A stretch of DNA of 63,902 nucleotides from Microbacteriaceae bacterium (GTDB taxonomy: Bacteria > Actinomycetota > Actinomycetes > Actinomycetales > Microbacteriaceae). The notes below the pieces were generated by a model, which did no database searches, was not told the origin of the DNA, and saw only the letters and a program-made list of their open reading frames with translations. Shown piece by piece: positions 7,174 to 16,317 of this stretch (positions are counted from its first letter, which is position 1; the number at the start of each line of letters is the position of its first letter). A program made the translations under genes and the position numbers. The stretch lies in assembly GCA_003852775.1 (NCBI GenBank), contig RDDZ01000107.1, positions 1 through 63,902 of the forward strand, written 5' to 3'.

Positions 7174-9650
7174 GGCGTCTCCTCGAGCGCGGATCGCAGG
7201 GCGTCGGCGAGCTCCGGAGGGGCGCCGGGGACGAGACCGACGAGTTGGTCGAGCGAGATCGCGGCGGCCTCGGGCGCTGATCCATCGATCGGGATGCCCG
7301 GCAGGTGCTGCGCGAACACTCCCTGCACGCGGTGCCAGACAGCGGCATCGGCGGCGAGCTCGGCGAGCGGGGTGTCGAGGTCGAAGGCGGGTCGGACTCC
7401 GTACCCCTCGGGCACCGCGTAGCGCCAGGAGTGGCGACCGCCCCCGACCTCCTCCACCGCATCCTCGGGATGCAGCGGGAGTTCGACGAGGGCACGCGCG
7501 CCCTCGGGGACGGTCACGTCGACCTCGATCTCCGCACCGTCGATCCGCCAGCTCACCTCGGCGCGACCGAGCACGGTCTCGTGGGCGACACGAGCGTGAA
7601 GCAGACCGCCGCCGGGCTTCGGGGCGACGCGGATGCGCGCCCAGCCGGGCGCCGATCGCTCGAGGCCGCCGACGACCCGGTGCAGCCAGTCGCCGACGGA
7701 GCCGAGCGCGTAGTGGTTGAGCGACGTCATCCCGGTGGAGTTGAGCGTGCCGTCGGGTCGGATGGAGTCCCAGCGCTCCCAGATCGTCGTCGCCCCCATC
7801 GTCACGGGGTAGAGGAACGACGGGCACTCGCGCTGCAGGAGCATGAGGTACGCCTCCTCGAAGTGTCCCGTGCGGGTGAGCGCGTGCGCGACGTGCGGGG
7901 TGCCTGCGAAGCCGGTAGAGATCCGGTAGCCGGCGGCCGCGACGAGCGCGGCGAGCCGATCCCCGGCGCGCTGCTCCTCCGCCTCGGTGAGCAGATCGAA
8001 GACGATCGCGAGTGCGTAGGCGGTCGCCGACTCGCTCACCATGCGCCCGGATGGGGCGACGTACTCGTGGCGGAACGCGGCGCGCACGCGAACGGCGAGG
8101 GCGTCGAACTCGCCGGCGTCGTCGTCGTGGCCGAGGATCCGGGCCGCGGCGGCCATCTCGCGCGACACGACCGCGAAGAACGCGGTCGCGACGAGATGCT
8201 TGTCGGTCTTGCCGCCGGACGCGTTCTCGGCAGGCGCGTCGGGGTCGAGCCAGTCTCCGAACTGGAAGCCCGTGCCCCAGAGCCCGTTCTCGTCGAGCAG
8301 GCCCGCCACCTGGCGCACGAACGCCGTCATCGACGCGTAGCTCCGCCGCAGGATGTCGGCGTCGCCGTACTCCTGGTAGAGCTCCCACGGCAGGCGCACC
8401 GCGGCGTCGCTCCACAGGGCCGTGGGCGACGAGGGGGTCGACATCACGTCCGGCACGACCCACGGGACGTATCCCTTCTCGGCGTGCTCGGCGGCGAGGT
8501 CGATCAGCCAGGAGCCGAGCACCCCGCGCACGTCGTACAGGAACGTCGCCGTGGGCGCGAAGGCGTTGAGGTCGCCGGTCCAGCCGAGGCGTTCGTCGCG
8601 TTGCGGGCAGTCGGTGGGAAGCCCGACGAAGTTCCCTCGCATCGACCAGACGATGTTCTCGTGGAGGCGCGTGACCAGCTCATCCGAGGTCTCGAACCAC
8701 CCGGTGCGGTCCATGTCGCTGTGCACGACGATCGCGCGCATCGCGGCGGAATCCACCGCTCCGGGCCAGCCCTCGACCTCGACGTAGCGGAACCCGTGGA
8801 AGGTGAACCGCGGCTCCCACGTCTCTGGTCCCCCTCCGCGGAGGGTGTAGCGATCGGTCGCCTGCGCGGTGCGGTTCGTCTCGAACTCCGGCTCCCCGTC
8901 GGGGGTCAGCACCTCCGCGTGCCGGAGCGTCACGGTCTGCCCGGCGTCGCCGTTCACGGTGATCCGCACCCAGCCGGTGAGGTTCTGACCGAAGTCGACG
9001 AGCGTCCGGCCGCTCGGGGTCGTCGTGATCGCGACGGGGGCGACTTCCTCGATGCGACAGATCGGCGGACCTGCCGGCTCGCGCAGCGTGCCGAGATCCC
9101 ATTCGAACGGCTGAGCGGAACGCCACTCCTCGTCGTCGAACTCCGGCTCGCTCCATCCGATGGGTTCGAGGCGGGCGTCGTACTCCTCGCCTTCGTAGAT
9201 GCCCGCCGATCGCACCGCGCCCGTGCCGACGCGGAACCCCGTCCCGGTTCCCACCGTCTCGACGTGGTCGGCGTACTCCAGTTCGAGTTCGAGGTAGAGC
9301 GCCGGGCGGTCGCTCGCGTGGTGGCGCCGGTGCTCGAAGCCCATCCGTCCGACCGCCCAGCCGTCCGCGACGATCGCCCCCACGGCGTTCGCCCCCGTGC
9401 GCACGAGGTCGGTGACGTCGTAGCCGCTGAGGTTCAGGTGGTGGCGGTACGACGTCCAGCCGGGGGCGAGCACCTCATCCCCGACCCGCACGCCGTTGAG
9501 GTACGGCTCGACGATGCCGAGGGCGGTGACGCGCAGCGTCGCACGTTGCAGGCCGTCTCCTGCCGTGAACTCGCGTCGGAAGTAGACGGCGGGGTCACCC
9601 GCCTCCGACGGGATCTCCGCGCTGACGAACCGTGCCTCGCCGACCGTCAT
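7170..9650 (-). CDS. GH78 alpha-L-rhamnosidase
   Basis: The 826-residue protein matches family 78: N-terminal beta-sandwich domains (YLNGVRVGDEVLAPGWTSY), then the alpha/alpha barrel with DCPQRDERLGWTGD at 347-360 carrying the general acid, and Glu625 in TTIWERWD as the expected base. A tail of about 100 residues after the C-terminal sandwich looks like an added domain. The ATG overlaps the transporter stop (ATGA). No signal peptide. It inverts and releases terminal alpha-L-rhamnose, which makes rhamnosylated plant glycosides the best guess for the operon's substrate. Confidence 0.93.
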   Translation of the reverse strand: MTVGEARFVSAEIPSEAGDPAVYFRREFTAGDGLQRATLRVTALGIVEPYLNGVRVGDEVLAPGWTSYRHHLNLSGYDVTDLVRTGANAVGAIVADGWAVGRMGFEHRRHHASDRPALYLELELEYADHVETVGTGTGFRVGTGAVRSAGIYEGEEYDARLEPIGWSEPEFDDEEWRSAQPFEWDLGTLREPAGPPICRIEEVAPVAITTTPSGRTLVDFGQNLTGWVRITVNGDAGQTVTLRHAEVLTPDGEPEFETNRTAQATDRYTLRGGGPETWEPRFTFHGFRYVEVEGWPGAVDSAAMRAIVVHSDMDRTGWFETSDELVTRLHENIVWSMRGNFVGLPTDCPQRDERLGWTGDLNAFAPTATFLYDVRGVLGSWLIDLAAEHAEKGYVPWVVPDVMSTPSSPTALWSDAAVRLPWELYQEYGDADILRRSYASMTAFVRQVAGLLDENGLWGTGFQFGDWLDPDAPAENASGGKTDKHLVATAFFAVVSREMAAAARILGHDDDAGEFDALAVRVRAAFRHEYVAPSGRMVSESATAYALAIVFDLLTEAEEQRAGDRLAALVAAAGYRISTGFAGTPHVAHALTRTGHFEEAYLMLLQRECPSFLYPVTMGATTIWERWDSIRPDGTLNSTGMTSLNHYALGSVGDWLHRVVGGLERSAPGWARIRVAPKPGGGLLHARVAHETVLGRAEVSWRIDGAEIEVDVTVPEGARALVELPLHPEDAVEEVGGGRHSWRYAVPEGYGVRPAFDLDTPLAELAADAAVWHRVQGVFAQHLPGIPIDGSAPEAAAISLDQLVGLVPGAPPELADALRSALEETP

Positions 9651-11089
9651 CGCGTCACGGCGCCTTCGGCATCCTCGGCGGTGTCGCCGACGGCCTCGGC
9701 CTTCGCCGCCTCGATCGCGGCGTACATCTCATCCTGTGCCGCGCGACGCCGGAGTGGGAACCACCACGAGATTCCGGCGGCGCCGAGAGCCGCGAGCGCC
9801 GGGAGACCGAAGATCACCAGACCGAGCCCGCCGAACAGCGCCGCGGGCAGCGTCTCCGCCTGTTCGAAGAGTTCGGCGTCGTAGCCGACCGCGACGAGGA
9901 TCGCGCCAGTCGCGGCTGCCCCGACCGCAGCCTGGAGCTTCTGGATGAAGTTCATGAAGGACGAGATCGTCCCCTGCATCGTCTTGCCGGTGCGGAACCG
10001 GTTGAAGTCCATCACCTGGTAGCCCATGACCGAGCCGGGGATGAAGGCGGCGCCGATCGCGAGCGCGGCGAGGAACAGGCCGGTGAAGAGCACGATCGGG
10101 TTCGTGATCGGGCCGGCCAGGTTGAGCAGGAACAGTGCGAGGAACGGCACCGCGGTCGCGACGTTGACGATGAGGAACCCCTGCCCCGGCGTCACGCGTT
10201 TGAGGATCGCCTGCGAGATCGGAACCCCGAGGATATTCCCGAGGATCGTGGCGACGCCGAGGACGGCGGCCGTGACCGCGAACGCGTCCACGCCGAGCGC
10301 GTACTTCACGTAGTAGTTCGAGCCCGCGTAGAGCAGGGTCCAGGTGAAGCCCTGGACCACCATCGCGAGCGCGGTGATCCAGAACGGCTTGTTGGTGCGT
10401 ATGATACGCAACACGTCGCGCACGCGGACGGTCTCTTCGCCGATGTTCGCGTTGCCTTCCTTCACGAGCAGGATGCCGGCGAGCGAGAGGAGCGTGGCCG
10501 GGACGAGGAAGAGCACACTCGCGATCCCGAACCCGCCATCCGGACCGAAGGCGAGGGCCACGGGGATGAATCCGGCCATGGCGACCGAACCGATGAGGCT
10601 CACGATCCGGAACGGGCCGAGGAGCTTCGAGCGGACCACGGGGTCGGGCGACAGGGTCTGCAGGAGCGGGCTGAACGGCATGAGCGTGAACACGGTGTCG
10701 AACAGCAGGTAGAGCACGTAGATGAGCACGAGCTTCGCGACGTCGTCCATCTCGAGCGGCAGGTTGAAGAGCGCCACGAGCAGGATCGTCGAGAGGGGGA
10801 TCGACACGACGAGGAAGGGCTTGAAGCGCCCCCACCGCGTGCGGGGCGACCGGTCCATCACGAACCCGAGCACCGGGTCGTTGATCGCGTCCCAGACGCG
10901 GCCGACGACGAGCATCGTCGCGGCGGCGGCCGCTGCCGCTCCGGGGATCCCGGTGAACAGTCCGGCGTAGTCGGTGAGGAACAGCATCAGGACACCGGTC
11001 ACGATCGACGTGCCGAGGGTCTGGGACACCCCCATCGTCGCGACGCCGAATCTCGTGTTGAAGTCCAGGGGGTAGGTCTTGCGTGCCAT
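9647..11089 (-). CDS. GPH-family glycoside:cation symporter
   Basis: The 480-residue protein has about 12 transmembrane helices and the glycoside-pentoside-hexuronide signature (GRVWDAINDPVLGFVMDR followed by RWGRFKPF) after helix 2. This family imports glycosides with a proton or sodium ion, without phosphorylation, so the sugar chain enters intact. AAGGAG lies 6 nt before the ATG. It lies between the first GH3 and the rhamnosidase genes and is the only transporter in the operon. Exact substrate cannot be read from sequence. Confidence 0.9.
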   Translation of the reverse strand: MARKTYPLDFNTRFGVATMGVSQTLGTSIVTGVLMLFLTDYAGLFTGIPGAAAAAAATMLVVGRVWDAINDPVLGFVMDRSPRTRWGRFKPFLVVSIPLSTILLVALFNLPLEMDDVAKLVLIYVLYLLFDTVFTLMPFSPLLQTLSPDPVVRSKLLGPFRIVSLIGSVAMAGFIPVALAFGPDGGFGIASVLFLVPATLLSLAGILLVKEGNANIGEETVRVRDVLRIIRTNKPFWITALAMVVQGFTWTLLYAGSNYYVKYALGVDAFAVTAAVLGVATILGNILGVPISQAILKRVTPGQGFLIVNVATAVPFLALFLLNLAGPITNPIVLFTGLFLAALAIGAAFIPGSVMGYQVMDFNRFRTGKTMQGTISSFMNFIQKLQAAVGAAATGAILVAVGYDAELFEQAETLPAALFGGLGLVIFGLPALAALGAAGISWWFPLRRRAAQDEMYAAIEAAKAEAVGDTAEDAEGAVTR

Positions 11090-11112
11090 CGTGCGCTCCT
11101 TCGGGCTGTGGC

Positions 11113-11139
11113 TCGGGTGGATCGGGTGGATCGGGTGGG
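11113..11139. repeat. 9-bp tandem repeat in operon intergenic gap
   Basis: TCGGGTGGA is repeated nearly three times in tandem in the only real gap of the operon (11090-11148), between the first GH3 gene and the symporter. It does not form a strong hairpin. Copy-number change here would alter spacing between the two genes. Confidence 0.7.
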
Positions 11140-11148
11140 TCCCGATGG

Positions 11149-13779
11149 TCAGGAGGGGTCGCGGCGGCGCTGCAGTTCGGCGAGCTGCGCGGCGATCGAG
11201 GCGAGCACGTCGTCGGTGAAGATGCCGGGGGCGTACTGGGCGATCTGCCGGAGGGTCAGCCCGTTGAAGGCGTCGCTCTGCGGGGCATCCTCGGGCACGA
11301 AGGCGCGGAGGAGCTCCGCCGCATCCGGGTCGGCGGCGAGGATCCCAACCGGAGTGTCGAGGCCGAGCCGGTCGGGCGCGTCCGACGAGCTGCCGGCGAC
11401 TGGCTGATAGCCGTCGGCGGGTTCGACGTCGCTCGCGGCGACGTAGCCCCGGACGACGCCCACGTCGTCGAGCCCTTGCGTCAGTTCGAACTCAGCACGG
11501 AGTCGGATGTCGTCCGACGAGGCGCCGATCTCGACGTCGAACCAGCCGGGTTCCACGATCCACCGGCGCTCGAGCCCGAGGAACGCGAGCTGGTCGGTGC
11601 GAATCGTGAACGTGACGCGTGCGCTCTCTCCTGCGTCCAGGTGGATGCGACGGAAGCCGGCGAGCTCCTTGACCGGTCGCACGACGCTCGCGACCCGGTC
11701 CGCCACGTAGAGCTGGACGACCTCGTCGCCGTCGCGTGCCCCGGTGTTGGTCACGACGCACGACACCGTCACGACGTCGTCGCCGACCTCGACGGTCGGT
11801 GCGTCGTACGCGAACTCGGTGTAGGACAGGCCATGACCGAACGGGAAGAGCGGCTTCCCCGTCCCGTCGACGTATTCGGTGGGGTTCCAGATGCTGACGG
11901 CGCGCCCCGCGTATCCGGAGCCCCGAGGGTGTGCGTAATAGTTCGGGATCTGGCCTTCGTCCCGCACCGCGGTGATGGGCAGTTTTCCGCCCGGGTTCGC
12001 GGCGCCGAACAATGCGTCGGCGATCGCGATGCCTCCACCCTGTCCGGGGTGCCACGCCTGGATGATCGCGGGGACGTGCTCGGCGATCCACGGCTCCGAG
12101 AGCGGCCGGGCGGCGACATGCACGATGACGACCGGCGTTCCTGTCGCGTGCACCGCGCGGACGAGATCCGCCTGCACCCCGGTCAACCCGACGTGCATCG
12201 TGTCGAGACCTTCCCCGGTCGTGCACGTCTCGACGCCCCAGCCGTCCTTGCCGCCGACGACGAGCACGGCGACGTCCGCGGCGCGGGCGGCGGCGATCGC
12301 CTCCTCGAAACCCACCGTGTCGTCGCCCGTGAGTTCGCAGCCGCGCGCGAAGGTGACCTCGGCTGACGGTGCCGCTTCACGGATGGCCTCGAGGATGCTC
12401 CGCGCCGACGGGTAGAGCTCGCGGAAGCGCGCGTCGAGTTCCGCCGCGGTCGGCCTCGACGACGGGTCGCCGACGGTGAGGGCCACCCCCTGCTGCCCGC
12501 TCGCGACACCGGTGCGCAGTTCGACGGCCGCCGGATAGGAGTACGAGCCGAAGAGCGGCCGCACCGTGTCGGCGTTGGGCCCGATGACGGCGATGCGGCC
12601 GGTCGGCGCGAGCGGGAGCACGGAGCCGTCGTTGCGGAGCAGCACGAGGGATTTGGCGGCGAGTTCGATGGCGAGGTCGTCGTCGCTCGCGCGACCGGTG
12701 AGCGCGGCGATGCGCTCTCGATCGGGCAGCGGGCGCTCGAAGAGGCCGAGTCGGAACTTCAAGCGCAGGACGCGAGCGACTGCGGCATCCACGACCGCTT
12801 CGTCGAGGGATCCGTCGGCCACCGCGCCTGCGAGGGCGGCGTAGGAGGCGAAGTCGGGCGCCTCGACGTCGAGACCGGCGATGAGCGCCGCGCGTCCGGC
12901 GTCGACGGCGCTGCCGGCGGTCGCGTAGGGGTGGCGGAGCTGCTGGACGGCGCCGTAGTCCGAGATCGTGACGCCGTCGAAGCCGAGCTCGTCGCGAAGG
13001 AGACCGGTGAGGATGTCGCGGTTCGCGGCGACGGGGACGCCGTCGATCGTCGAGTAGGAGTTCATGACGCACGCGAGCCCTGCCTCGACGATCGCCGCGG
13101 CGAACGGCTTGGCATACACCTCACGCAGCTCCCGCCACGCGAGGTGGGTCGCCGCCATGTTGAGCCCACCGAGGCTCATCGCGTAGCCGAGGAAGTGCTT
13201 GGCGGTCGCGGCCACGCCCGACGACAGGTCGTTGCCCTGGAGCCCCCGCACGTAGGCGACGCCCATCGCGGCGGCGAGCGTCGGGTCCTCGCCGTAGGTC
13301 TCGCCGATGCGGCCCCAGCGCGGGTCCCGCGCGATGTCGAGCACGGGCGAGAACGCGAGGTGGACGCCCATCGCGGCGAGCTGTGCACCCGTGATCTCCG
13401 CCATCCGCTCGACCCGCTCGGGATCCCAGGTCGCGGCGAGGGCGATCGCGCCGGGGAAGTTGGTGCCGCCGACGAGCATCGGCCCGCTCAGCGCCTCCTG
13501 GTGCACAAGCGCCGGGATGCCATGCCCGGTCGCCGCCATGACGCGCTCCTGCGCGTGCTCGATCGTCGCGAGGTTGTCGTCGACGGTGTCGCCGGAGACG
13601 AGCAGCGAGACGTGCCCCACTCCCCGGTCGAGTTGCGCGTCGTGCTCGGCGGCGGGCATGACTCCCGGGAAGAAGGTCCCGAGTTGCGCGAGCTTCTCTT
13701 CGAGCGACATCCGGCTCAGAAGGTCGGCGACGCGCGACTCGATCGGCGCCTGGGCGTCGCGGTAGGGCGCGCTCGACAT
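11149..13779 (-). CDS. GH3 beta-glucosidase/beta-xylosidase
   Basis: The 876-residue protein has the GH3 barrel with RDPRWGRIGETYGEDP (152-166), KHF at 194-196 and nucleophile Asp274 in TISDY, then the alpha/beta sandwich and a C-terminal FnIII-like domain (VTNTGARDGDEVVQLYV). The RWGR...YGEDP block is common in the beta-xylosidase/beta-glucosidase branch, different from the GH3 at 2498. A GGAGGAGGT ribosome site lies about 6 nt before the ATG. First gene of the operon, read from the palindromic promoter region. No signal peptide. Confidence 0.92.
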   Translation of the reverse strand: MSSAPYRDAQAPIESRVADLLSRMSLEEKLAQLGTFFPGVMPAAEHDAQLDRGVGHVSLLVSGDTVDDNLATIEHAQERVMAATGHGIPALVHQEALSGPMLVGGTNFPGAIALAATWDPERVERMAEITGAQLAAMGVHLAFSPVLDIARDPRWGRIGETYGEDPTLAAAMGVAYVRGLQGNDLSSGVAATAKHFLGYAMSLGGLNMAATHLAWRELREVYAKPFAAAIVEAGLACVMNSYSTIDGVPVAANRDILTGLLRDELGFDGVTISDYGAVQQLRHPYATAGSAVDAGRAALIAGLDVEAPDFASYAALAGAVADGSLDEAVVDAAVARVLRLKFRLGLFERPLPDRERIAALTGRASDDDLAIELAAKSLVLLRNDGSVLPLAPTGRIAVIGPNADTVRPLFGSYSYPAAVELRTGVASGQQGVALTVGDPSSRPTAAELDARFRELYPSARSILEAIREAAPSAEVTFARGCELTGDDTVGFEEAIAAARAADVAVLVVGGKDGWGVETCTTGEGLDTMHVGLTGVQADLVRAVHATGTPVVIVHVAARPLSEPWIAEHVPAIIQAWHPGQGGGIAIADALFGAANPGGKLPITAVRDEGQIPNYYAHPRGSGYAGRAVSIWNPTEYVDGTGKPLFPFGHGLSYTEFAYDAPTVEVGDDVVTVSCVVTNTGARDGDEVVQLYVADRVASVVRPVKELAGFRRIHLDAGESARVTFTIRTDQLAFLGLERRWIVEPGWFDVEIGASSDDIRLRAEFELTQGLDDVGVVRGYVAASDVEPADGYQPVAGSSSDAPDRLGLDTPVGILAADPDAAELLRAFVPEDAPQSDAFNGLTLRQIAQYAPGIFTDDVLASIAAQLAELQRRRDPS

Positions 13780-13801
13780 GACGGGACCTCCTCCTCGCGG
13801 T

Positions 13802-13840
13802 TGAAAACTAAACCAACACAGTTTTCACCCGATCTGTCAA
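13802..13840 (-). promoter_or_regulatory. palindromic operator with candidate promoter of the glycoside operon
   Basis: TGAAAACT (13802-13809) and AGTTTTCA (13820-13827) are perfect inverted arms with a 10-bp spacer. On the minus strand a consensus -35 TTGACA sits at 13840-13835, so the palindrome would cover the -10 region of the operon; the -10 itself is poor (TTGGTT at about 18 bp). A TetR gene starts just beyond on the other strand. Likely TetR operator repressing the operon until a glycoside or aglycone binds. Confidence 0.6.
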
Positions 13841-13897
13841 GTCGCGTCGGCGTGTCATGCTGAAAGAAACTTGTCTGCACTCAGTTCTTCTGCTTCC

Positions 13898-14539
13898 ATG
13901 TGTCGAGTGGAGACGACTCAGAAGCGGTACGCGAAGACTGCTGAACGCCGGCGTCAGATCGCGCTCGCGGCGCTCGAGGTCGTCAGGGAGAAGGGTCACC
14001 GGGGTCTGACCACCGCGGAGGTCGCGCGCCGCGCCGGCCTCAAGGAACCCGCGATGCTCTACCACTTCCCGTCCCGCGACCACCTCCTCGTCGCCGCCCT
14101 CGAGATCAGCGAGGAGCAGGGCATCCCACCGTTCGACGTGCTCGAGGAGGCGGACGACGCGCTCGACACGCTCGTCGATGTCTTCGTCAGCCGCCAGACC
14201 GAGGATTGGCGCGTGCGACTGAGCGTGGTGCTCGCCGCCGCCGCGGAGGACCCCGAGCACCCTGCTCACAACTACTTCCGGCGACACTACGAGCTCACGA
14301 TCGACGGGCTCGCGAAGCTCGTGCGGCTATGTCAGGAGGCGGGCGTCGCCCACGCCGAGATCGACCCGGTGACGACCGCGCGTCAGCTCGCCGGCGTCTG
14401 GGACGGCCTGCAGGCGCAATGGCTCGTCACCCAGGACTTCGATCTCGTCGAAGCCATCCGCGACGCCTTCCGGAAGATCACCGGGCAGCCCGTCGTCGAG
14501 GTCAAGCAGGCGATCGACGCGCTCATCGCCCAAGTCTGA
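13898..14539 (+). CDS. TetR/AcrR-family regulator of the glycoside island
   Basis: A 213-residue protein with an N-terminal helix-turn-helix (RRRQIALAALEVVREKG..GLTTAEVARRAGLKEPAMLYHF) and a helical ligand domain. I use ATG 13898; TTG 13871 and GTG 13907 are alternatives in frame, none with a convincing ribosome site. It is divergent from the hydrolase operon across a perfect inverted repeat and is followed 10 nt later by the GH43 gene, so it probably controls both directions. The inducer is unknown. Confidence 0.88.
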   Translation: MCRVETTQKRYAKTAERRRQIALAALEVVREKGHRGLTTAEVARRAGLKEPAMLYHFPSRDHLLVAALEISEEQGIPPFDVLEEADDALDTLVDVFVSRQTEDWRVRLSVVLAAAAEDPEHPAHNYFRRHYELTIDGLAKLVRLCQEAGVAHAEIDPVTTARQLAGVWDGLQAQWLVTQDFDLVEAIRDAFRKITGQPVVEVKQAIDALIAQV

Positions 14540-14549
14540 GCGTCACGGA

Positions 14550-16316
14550 ATGCGCCGGCTCGAGGTGATCTGCAACCCGATCGACCTCCCCTACCGTTAC
14601 CAGGACTTCGGCCGCGGCCCGATCCGGGCGGTGTTCCGCGAGGCCGCGGACCCGTCGATCGTGCGGTTTCGCGAGCGGTTCTACCTGTTCGCGTCCATGA
14701 CGGGCGGGTTCTTCCACTCCGCCGATCTGACGAGCTGGGAGTTCGTCCCGGCTCCGTGGCTTCCGGCCGGGGATTACGCCCCGGACGCCCGCGTGATCGA
14801 CGACCGACTCATGGTCACCGCCTCACGCCGTCGGTCGGGTTCGCCCGTGTTCCGCTCCAGCGACCCGCTCGGCGCCGGCTTCGAGCAGATGGGCGAGAGC
14901 ACGTTCCCCTACTGGGATCCGAATCTCTTCGAAGATCACGACGGCCGCGTCTTCCTGTATTGGGGCTGCTCCAACACGGAACCCCTCAAGGGCGTCGAGG
15001 TCGACGCCGAACTGCGGCCGCTCGGTGAGCCCCGCGACCTCCTCGCCGGAGATCCGGAGCATCGCGGATGGGAGCGACCCGGTGAGTCGAACGTCACCGT
15101 CGCGCCGTCCACCCTCGTCGAGAAGGCGACGTCGAGACTCTTCGGCACGCACAGCCGGACTCCCTACGTCGAAGGCGCCTGGCTCACCGAGCGCGACGGG
15201 ACGTACTACCTCCAGTACGCGGCTCCCGGCACCGAGTTCAACTCGTACGCCGACGGCTACGCCACGGGCCCCACCCCGCTCGGTCCGTTCACGTACTCCC
15301 CCGACAGCCCGTTCTCGTCGAAGCCCGGTGGGTTCATCACCGGCGCGGGCCACGGCAGCACCTTCCAGGACGCGTTCGGCAACTGGTGGCATGCCGCGAC
15401 GATGCGGGTCTCCGTCAACCACCACTTCGAGCGGAGGATCGGGCTGTTCCCCGCCGGTTTCGACGACAACGGGGTGCTGTTCTGCAATCAGCAGTTCGGC
15501 GACTACCCCTTGCGCGTGCCCGACGGGCCGGCGGACCCGTGGACGGACTTCTCGACCGGGTGGATGCTCCAGTCCTTCCGCGCAGCCGCGACCGCGACGT
15601 CGTCGCTGCCCGGGCACGGCCCCGAGCTCGCGGTCGACGAGGACATCCGCACCTGGTGGGCCGCGGGAGCACGCGCCCCCGACGAATCCCTCACGATCGA
15701 CCTCGACCGGCCTCGCGAGGTGCACGCCATCCAGGTCAACACCGCCGACCACGACGCGACGCGCCACGCACCGAGGCGACCCCTCCGTGACCCGGAGCGC
15801 TCGCGTGCGGCGTTTCGGTCAGTCCTCGCGACCGACCACCCGCAGCGGTACCGCCTCGAGACCTCCGCCGACGGCGCCGAGTGGTCGACGATCCACGACG
15901 GTGCGCAGGACTCGACCGACGCACCGCACCGACTCGTGGTGCTGGAATCCCCGCTGCGGATCAGGTACGTCCGCCTCGTGGCGCTCGAGACCCCGTGGAA
16001 CACCACGTTCGCGGTCAGCGGGGTGCGGGTGTTCGGGCACGACTCGCATCCGGCACCCGCACCGACGACGATCACAACCGCCGAGCTGCTCGAGCCCCGC
16101 ACCGCGCTCATCCGCTGGGCACCCGTGCCCGACGCAGACGGCTACCTCGTGCGCTACGGACGACGCCAAGAGCGGCTCTACCACTCCTGGCAGGTCTGGG
16201 ACGGAACCGAGCTCACGCTGCCGACACTCAACGCCGGCCACACGTACTGGGTCGCGGTCGATAGCTACAACGCCGGTGGTGTCACTGCGGGAGTACCTCG
16301 GCGCGTCCCCGGCTAG
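14550..16316 (+). CDS. GH43-like glycosidase with F5/8C (CBM32-like) and FnIII domains
   Basis: The 588-residue protein begins with a five-bladed propeller of GH43 type: catalytic base Asp34 in AADPS, Asp123 in YWDPNLF, and acid Glu208 in YVEGAWL. Residues about 345-495 look like a discoidin/CBM32 domain (LRIRYVRLVAL) and 505-588 like a fibronectin III domain (GYLVRYG..., YWVAVDSYN). GH43 members cleave xylose or arabinose. No signal peptide is seen, unusual for a carbohydrate-binding architecture. The stop TAG lies inside the CTAG target of the adjacent IS481, so the C-terminus appears unaltered by that insertion. GTG 14565 is an alternative start. Confidence 0.85.
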   Translation: MRRLEVICNPIDLPYRYQDFGRGPIRAVFREAADPSIVRFRERFYLFASMTGGFFHSADLTSWEFVPAPWLPAGDYAPDARVIDDRLMVTASRRRSGSPVFRSSDPLGAGFEQMGESTFPYWDPNLFEDHDGRVFLYWGCSNTEPLKGVEVDAELRPLGEPRDLLAGDPEHRGWERPGESNVTVAPSTLVEKATSRLFGTHSRTPYVEGAWLTERDGTYYLQYAAPGTEFNSYADGYATGPTPLGPFTYSPDSPFSSKPGGFITGAGHGSTFQDAFGNWWHAATMRVSVNHHFERRIGLFPAGFDDNGVLFCNQQFGDYPLRVPDGPADPWTDFSTGWMLQSFRAAATATSSLPGHGPELAVDEDIRTWWAAGARAPDESLTIDLDRPREVHAIQVNTADHDATRHAPRRPLRDPERSRAAFRSVLATDHPQRYRLETSADGAEWSTIHDGAQDSTDAPHRLVVLESPLRIRYVRLVALETPWNTTFAVSGVRVFGHDSHPAPAPTTITTAELLEPRTALIRWAPVPDADGYLVRYGRRQERLYHSWQVWDGTELTLPTLNAGHTYWVAVDSYNAGGVTAGVPRRVPG

Positions 16317-16317
16317 T

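Noticed and set aside
16313-16316. GH43 gene truncated by the IS481 insertion
   Set aside because: The stop codon lies in the duplicated target itself, so it existed before insertion; the protein end is probably native.
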